From Achatina immaculata (lineage: Eukaryota; Mollusca; Gastropoda; Stylommatophora; Achatinidae): a stretch of DNA of 64,000 bases. This document shows positions 58,892 to 64,000 of the stretch, piece after piece; the first letter of the stretch is position 1; every line of letters begins with the position of its first letter. The position numbers and the translations under genes are program-made. Where the stretch lies: positions 32,496,030 through 32,560,029 of the forward strand of contig CM019718.1 of NCBI GenBank assembly GCA_009760885.1, written 5' to 3'. The notes beneath the pieces were generated by a model. That model was not told the DNA's origin. It ran no database searches and saw nothing but the letters and a program-made list of their open reading frames with translations.

Positions 58892-59246
58892 GTTTCTACA
58901 TCCGGTATGTTCTTGTCGCCAGCTATAGTTTCTACATCCTGTATGTTCTTGTCTCTAGCTATAGTTTCTACATCCGGTATGTTCTTGTCCCTAGCTATAG
59001 TTTCTACATCCGATATGTTCTTGTCCATAGCTATAGTTTCTACATCCGGTATGTTCTTGTCGCCAGCTATAGTTTCTACATCCGGTATGTTCTTGTCCAT
59101 AGTTATAGTTTCTACATCCGGTATGTTCTTGTCCCTAGCTATAGTTTCTACATCCGATATGTTCTTGTCCCTAGCTATAGTTTCTACATCCGGTATGTTC
59201 TTGTCCCTAGCTATAGTTTCTACATCCGGCATGTTCTTGTCCTCAG
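58892..59246 (+). repeat. 36-bp minisatellite abutting the bZIP exon; the last unit forms the splice acceptor
   Basis: Ten head-to-tail units start gtttctacatccggtatg and run through a pyrimidine tract to AG followed by cta. The last unit is shortened and ends at the real acceptor, and the exon itself starts with CTA. The earlier units therefore repeat an acceptor-like structure. Immediately upstream is an (ATC)n run (58826-58855). Confidence 0.92.
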
Positions 59247-59354
59247 CTAACCCCGGCAGAACTGGAGAAGAAAGAACGAAGGCGAGAGCAGAACAGACGA
59301 GCAGCTCAGAGGTGCCGAAACAAAAAACGAATGAGCCAGAAAAATGTCGCTCAG
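59247..59354 (+). CDS. bZIP transcription factor, basic-region exon (108 nt)
   Basis: Thirty-six codons in phase 0, between acceptor tcctcag (AG 59245-59246) and donor cag|gtaact (59355). The product carries the whole basic region, ERRREQNRRAAQRCRNKKR, with the family signature N-x-x-A-A-x-x-C-R (exon residues 16-24) that contacts DNA. The exon ends 12 residues after the CR pair. From memory, the FOS, ATF3, JDP2 and BATF genes share a phase-0 intron at this point and an exon of this size. The Gln after the AA pair, where FOS and ATF3 have Ala, recalls BATF/BACH, so this may be a divergent paralogue rather than a strict ATF3 orthologue. The intron in front ends in a 36-bp minisatellite whose last unit forms the acceptor. 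Confidence 0.9.
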
Positions 59355-62074
59355 GTAACTGTCTGTCTTTATAGTGTCTGCTGTTTTCATTTGTCCCAAT
59401 AGCTTCGTGATGTGTCTGCTGTTTCTTTGTTCTGGTAACTGTATCAGCAGGTAAATTTTGTTTCTGTAAATAATTGCTGTAAAGCTGGTATGATAGACAA
59501 GCAGGCAGATAGAGGAACAGACAGACAGGCAGGCAGGCAGACAGGGGGACAGACAGACAGACAGACAGACAGACGAGTGGGTGTTGGTTCGATAAATAAA
59601 AAGATGGGTGGGTGGGTGGGTGGGTGGATGGATGAATGGATGGTTACCAGGCAAATATGATCTTAAGAAAAGTAATCAACACAGAAGGATCGATGCACTT
59701 CCTCTCACCACCTTCTCTAACCCCGCCTTATTCCACAATGTTGATGAAGCTTTGCTAAGTTCATTTTGGAAATTAAGGACAGCCTCTATTGTCCACTCCC
59801 TGTCCGAAACGATCTCAGTATTACAAGATTTTTCTCCCATTGTCAGCTGTAACAAAACCCTCAGTTCTCTTACAATTACTTTCAAGAACACTAGCCTCCA
59901 TGTCAGTGCGGTTTGAGCACTGAAGACAATTTTTAGCGATCATCTGTTACACCAGCATTAATTTCCCAAACAGTTTTAGATTCGGCGTAACTCCGAGGTA
60001 CAACTTTGAAGGAGCATGAAACAAGATACATCAACCGTCGCTTTTTTTGTAGGACTAATTACATCAGAAAAGATCAGACACGCCGAGAATGGCCGCCATG
60101 TGCTGTCATGAAACATCTGTACACGTGCTTGAGGGTCGAGATGAGTCGAAACAGTCAGTAGTCCGTCTAGCTTCTGTCTGGAATGCCGCGCCATTCCCAC
60201 AGTCTGCCGGAGAGAAAGGAGGGTGGGGTGTTTGTGGGGGGGGGGGGGGGGAGGGACCGCCAGGCATTTCACAAAATTTGGAAGTTAGAAGCTTCCTCGG
60301 TGTGTCTGGGAATGTGACGTGCAAGGCTGACGGTGAAAGTCCCCTCACAGCCTCCCAAGCCCTCCAATACATGCCACGGACTGTGCGGGAGTAAAGTTAA
60401 CGCTAGAATTTCGTTTCCAGCGAAAACAAAGTAACTTGTTGTTAACATTCCAAATGTTTACAGATTATCTGTCTTCAGCAGCGATTAGAACAGAGATGAC
60501 AGCGGCAGCAGCCGTTGTACGGAGTGAGCTTAATGGCGGTTAATGGTACAGATTTTTTTTAAAAGACGGGGGGGGGGGAGGAAGGGCAGAAGGTTTGAAA
60601 ATAAAAACAGGAAGGAGAGGGGGACAGGTGGCAAGAACAGGTAAGAGAAAGTACAGGTGAGGGCGCGCGCACACACACATATACGCACATACACATACAG
60701 AACCATTTATCTCATACAGATCTAGTGTAAGAGATTGGGGGGGGGGGGGCATAACTTGTACGCTCTTAAGCATCGTCATCAGAAGAGTGGAGAAGTCACA
60801 AAAAGAAGAAGGTGGATGGATGCAGCAAATGAGTATAGATTGTAATGTAGTATAGTGTAACATAGTATATTATGATATAATAAAATTAATTATTATTGTT
60901 AGTATTATTATTAGCATTTTATTATGGTTATGATTATTATTAGTATTATTACGACAGAGTTAAGTATATACTTAGATATATTAGATACAACGACGCTGTG
61001 TACAGTCTAGAAGGATTTACTCAGATAACAGTAGTACATATGGAGACAGACAGACGGACACTAAACAGATATGAGACAATCCCCGCCAGTTGTCGAAAAC
61101 ACCTGATACTGGATAAGAAGAATCATCCAAGCGAGAAAATTGAATAGACGGATTTGACGCAACAGATTTACTGACAGGCGAGGCATATTTGCTACTCTTA
61201 GGACGCAATTTGCACTCATAAATTGTCCAGCGGGCCAACAAAATGACTAAAGTTAGTGGATCAACTCATCCCGAAGTCTAATCAGTATGTAATCAGCCAG
61301 CTGACCAATAGAATGATCTAGAGGTGTGTCCTATTGGACAACTGACTTATGATATATAAGCCAGACATGCAGTTTTGATAAAAGGACTGAAAGGAGAGAA
61401 AAGAAGAATAAGAAAGTAGATAAGAGAGCAACGACAGACAGAGCAGATGGACAGGTAGAGCAAATAGATATTCAGGAGATAGAGAAGCAGTTTAGAACCA
61501 GAAGTAGTTTAGGACAGACAGAAAATGCTGTTTCAAATTAGAAAGTGAATATTATTACTACGTGAGAAATGGAGAAGATTTAGTATATTTGGAACTTTGT
61601 GTAAAATGCTTTCGGAGAGGTCTCAAGTTGATACTTGTGAGTTTCGTTTGGTGAACTATAATTTGATTCAGGAACGAACTATCTGCATTTTATAGTGATT
61701 ATCTGTGTCAAGATTTCAGTCTTGCAATGAACCATATAGTATCACGTAGTGACATTCTGAACTTGTAAAGTGAACAAAAAGAAGACGTAGTAACTTGCAT
61801 TCATAAATAAAAGGTGACACGGAGAAAGATAATATCATGGCGGTCACAAAGTGTCAACAGCGCTGTAGGAAAGTGAATTACGTTGATAACATTTAAAAGG
61901 CCAAGGAGTGCTGCTATACGTGGCAGTCTCCAACACTCAAAGCCCAGCAAATATCATCGATTCAAATGGCAGAATTGTAGGACAGTATTAATCAGAGAAC
62001 ACTACTTCATTACATCATTATTCAGCCAGAACATTATTATAGTAAGCGATTGTAAAACATCTATACTGGCAGCA
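59355..62074 (+). other. bZIP intron sequence without recognised genes
   Basis: Contains a GACA/GGCA run (about 59520-59573), a (GGGT)n run (59603-59635), poly-G tracts near 60235, 60567 and 60738, and an ATT-rich patch near 60885-60955. The largest open frames are Pro- or Gly-rich by-products of these tracts. No exon between the basic-region and zipper exons is needed, because frame and heptads are continuous without one. Confidence 0.6.
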
Positions 62075-63050
62075 AGAAGCAGCAGTTCGAGTTGAAAATA
62101 GAACTGGAAAATATCAACCGATAAAACAAGGGGTGCGACAAGGATGTGTACTATCTCCAGACTTTTTTTCTCTATACAGCGAGAATATTCTAAGAACGAT
62201 CATCACAGAACCAGGCATAAAAATTGGAGGATACAATATTAACAACCTTCGGTATGCTGACGACATAGTACTGATAGCTGAGAACCAATAAGACTTGCAA
62301 AATCTCTTGGATAAAGTCGCCAAAGAAAGTGAACAGAAAGGGCTTACTTTGAACATCAAAAAGACAGAGACTATGGTTATATCTAAGAAACAGAATCCGC
62401 CAGCATGCAGTATTAAATTAAACGGAACTATTCTAAAGCAGGTGCAGAAATTCAAATACCTTGGAGCAGTAATAACTTCAGATGGGAAATGCAAAACAGA
62501 AATTAGGAACAGAATAGGCCAAGCAAAGACTGCATTTCAGAGAATGAGAAACATATTAGCTAACACATCTTTATCAATGAATGTTAGAAAACGAGTCCTA
62601 AAATGCTATATTGAACCTATCTTGTTATATGGAAGTGAATCATGGACAATAGGCAATTCTGCACAAAAATCATTGGAAGCAGCAGAAATGTGGTTTATTA
62701 GAAGAATGTTGCGAATCCCCTGGACAGCAAAAATAACTAATGAAGAATGTATGAAAAGAGCTGGAGAGACAAAAAACCTTGTCAAAAAGATAAGAGAGAG
62801 ACAATGTACTTTCATAGGACATGCAATGAGAAGAGGGGGCATTGAAAATATTATAACAACAGGAAAAATAGAAGGAAGAAGATCAAGAGGAAGATCAAGA
62901 GAAATGATACTGGACAGTCTGACAGGATGGTGTGAGAGGAGATCACCAACTGAACTGATGGCCTGCATGAAGGATCGGGTACTCTGGAGAAGCATAATAG
63001 CCAACGCCAGTCGGCACGGCACCTGATGATGATGATGATGATGATGATGC
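62075..63050 (+). mobile_element. LINE-E: 5'-truncated non-LTR retrotransposon with (GAT)n tail
   Basis: The translation runs from the reverse transcriptase GVRQGC motif through YADD (62253-62264) to a C-terminal domain ending SRHGT and a stop (63024-63026), then a GAT microsatellite tail. The frame is broken only by TAA at 62289-62291, so this copy is dead but fairly young. The 5' half (endonuclease and fingers) is absent, as expected of incomplete target-primed reverse transcription. The C-terminal part, with RRMLRIPWTAK and GKIEGRRSRGR motifs, is typical of elements labelled jockey-like in invertebrate annotation. It lies in the bZIP intron in the sense orientation. Confidence 0.88.
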
Positions 63051-63335
63051 TAGCATGAAATGTAGGTTGTAAGTGATTTCATGAAATGTAGCTTGTAAGT
63101 GATTTCATGAAATGTAACTTGTAAGTGATTTCAAGAAATGTAGGTTGTAAGTGATTTCATGAAATATAGGTTGTAAGTGATTTCATGAAAATATAGGTTA
63201 TAAGTGATTTCTTGAAATGTAGGTTGTAAGTGATTTCATGAAAATATAGGTTGTAAGTGATTTCATGAAATGTAGGTTGTAAGTGATTTCAAGAAATGTA
63301 GGTTGTAAGTGATTTCAAGAAATGTAGGTTGTAAA
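63050..63335 (+). repeat. 26-bp minisatellite in the last visible bZIP intron
   Basis: About eleven units of gaaatgtaggttgtaagtga plus tttcat. Every unit contains GTAAGT, the core of a 5' splice site, on the sense strand. The array directly follows the GAT tail of the LINE fragment to its left. Confidence 0.92.
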
Positions 63336-63959
63336 TGATACAGCCCGAACTCCTTTCTATAAAAAAAGGCACTTTATTATGACTGTTCTCATCTCATGCT
63401 GCAGCGTGAGGTGTTTTTTTTTCTTTTTGCCCCAGTGAACCTTCACGTGCAGTCATGAGTGTGATATATCACAGTTTGCTGGATAATCAGTCTAAATACA
63501 GTAATTTCCTTGCTCTGAAAGTTCTGTAAAGTTTCTGCATGTATGGAGAAAGTAAAATAACTATAAACTGACTATACTAGCAGTTTTTTCGAAATGCATA
63601 AGTGCTCTTTATATAAACATTGATTGAAAAATCATACATATGTATGTTTTTCTCTCATTTGGCACTTCATGTTGTTTGTAGTATACTTCGCGCATGCGCG
63701 TCAAACAACAGTCATGTGTCGTGCACAAAGCTAGTTAACACTTCCTGTTTTTTTTAATATAAATATATATAATAAGGATTTCATAATATAAGTAGAAATC
63801 ATATTTTCATTCCTTCTCCCGTCATTTTTGACGTGCTAAAGCACATGAATATGTGAAAGTGTGTACCGAAAGTGTTCTACCAAAGCGTATGTTTCTATTT
63901 CATGATTTACCAAGGCCGTATTATCGCTTTAATCTAGCTTTTTGTCTTCTCTCGCGCAG
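63336..63959 (+). other. bZIP intron, no other feature
   Basis: AT-rich sequence up to the acceptor at 63958-63959. Confidence 0.55.
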
Positions 63960-64000
63960 AATTACGAGAAAGTTGTACAACAAAACCAGGAGCTACAGAA
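63960..64000 (+). CDS. bZIP transcription factor, leucine-zipper exon (partial, runs off the window)
   Basis: The exon begins after a pyrimidine-rich tract and cag (AG 63958-63959) and reads NYEKVVQQNQELQ in the phase left by the basic-region exon. Counting from the invariant Arg, the zipper d positions fall on Val (10th residue, last exon), Val (+7) and Leu (+14), which is correct heptad spacing for the start of a bZIP coiled coil. The exon continues beyond 64000, so the rest of the zipper, the C-terminus and the 3' UTR are not visible. The intron before it is 4.6 kb and holds a LINE fragment in the sense orientation. Confidence 0.85.

Noticed and set aside
58768..59374. Repeat ORFs SFYIRYVLVPSY and IVSTSGMFLSLA overlapping the bZIP exon
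   Set aside because: They are other frames of the 36-bp intronic minisatellite; the bZIP frame itself carries TAG in every unit.
60089..60394. 101-codon ORF in the bZIP intron
   Set aside because: Contains a poly-G run, no motif, and is not needed for frame continuity of the bZIP gene.

Overview
This window is eukaryotic, intron-containing, repeat-dense DNA. Almost none of it is coding. The mixture suggests a lophotrochozoan, most likely a mollusc: endonuclease-type non-LTR retrotransposons with microsatellite tails, tRNA-derived SINEs, foldback elements, many minisatellites and many poly-C/poly-G runs. That placement is inference; no gene here fixes the species.

The one gene I can support is a bZIP transcription factor of the FOS/ATF3/JDP2 family on the + strand at the right-hand end. 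Its exons are 58413-58661 (acidic/linker region with an ATF3-like KEELR segment), 59247-59354 (the complete basic region, 108 nt) and 63960-64000 (start of the leucine zipper, cut by the window edge). Reading frame and splice phase are continuous across all three. The upstream coding and 5' exons are not identified. Two weak first-exon candidates are given: an ATG with a good donor at 6188-6242, and a CpG-rich block with CRE-like and CCAAT motifs and a donor at 37516.

The rest, left to right, is as follows. 0.2-1.7 kb is a 43-bp minisatellite. 2-6 kb holds LINE and SINE fragments and a LINE insertion with a target-site duplication (TSD). 7.5-8.1 kb is a 42-bp repeat. 9-15.2 kb is a duplicated 1-kb segment, each copy followed by a 75-bp (39+36) higher-order array. 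16-22 kb holds minisatellites, a foldback element and a LINE with an internal deletion. 22.5-33 kb contains several copies of a roughly 1-kb GAA-tailed noncoding retroelement (called R1 here), one nested inside a LINE reverse transcriptase. 33.6-37 kb holds further tandem arrays, and 40-46 kb SINE and LINE pieces. 46.7-50.4 kb holds three arrays, one born from the end of a dispersed repeat (called R2 here). 50.8-51.9 kb is a long-form R1. 53-57 kb has microsatellites, a foldback element carrying a 28-bp R1 micro-insertion, and a second LINE-A copy. 58.4-64 kb is the bZIP locus, with one minisatellite abutting its splice acceptor and another in the next intron.

The strongest second-look items are the R1 family with TSDs at several copies, the minisatellite of tandem acceptor-like sites abutting the bZIP exon, the higher-order array that is open on both strands, and the general rule that microsatellites here sit at the 3' ends of retroelements. 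Names R1-R6 and LINE-A to LINE-E are local labels.
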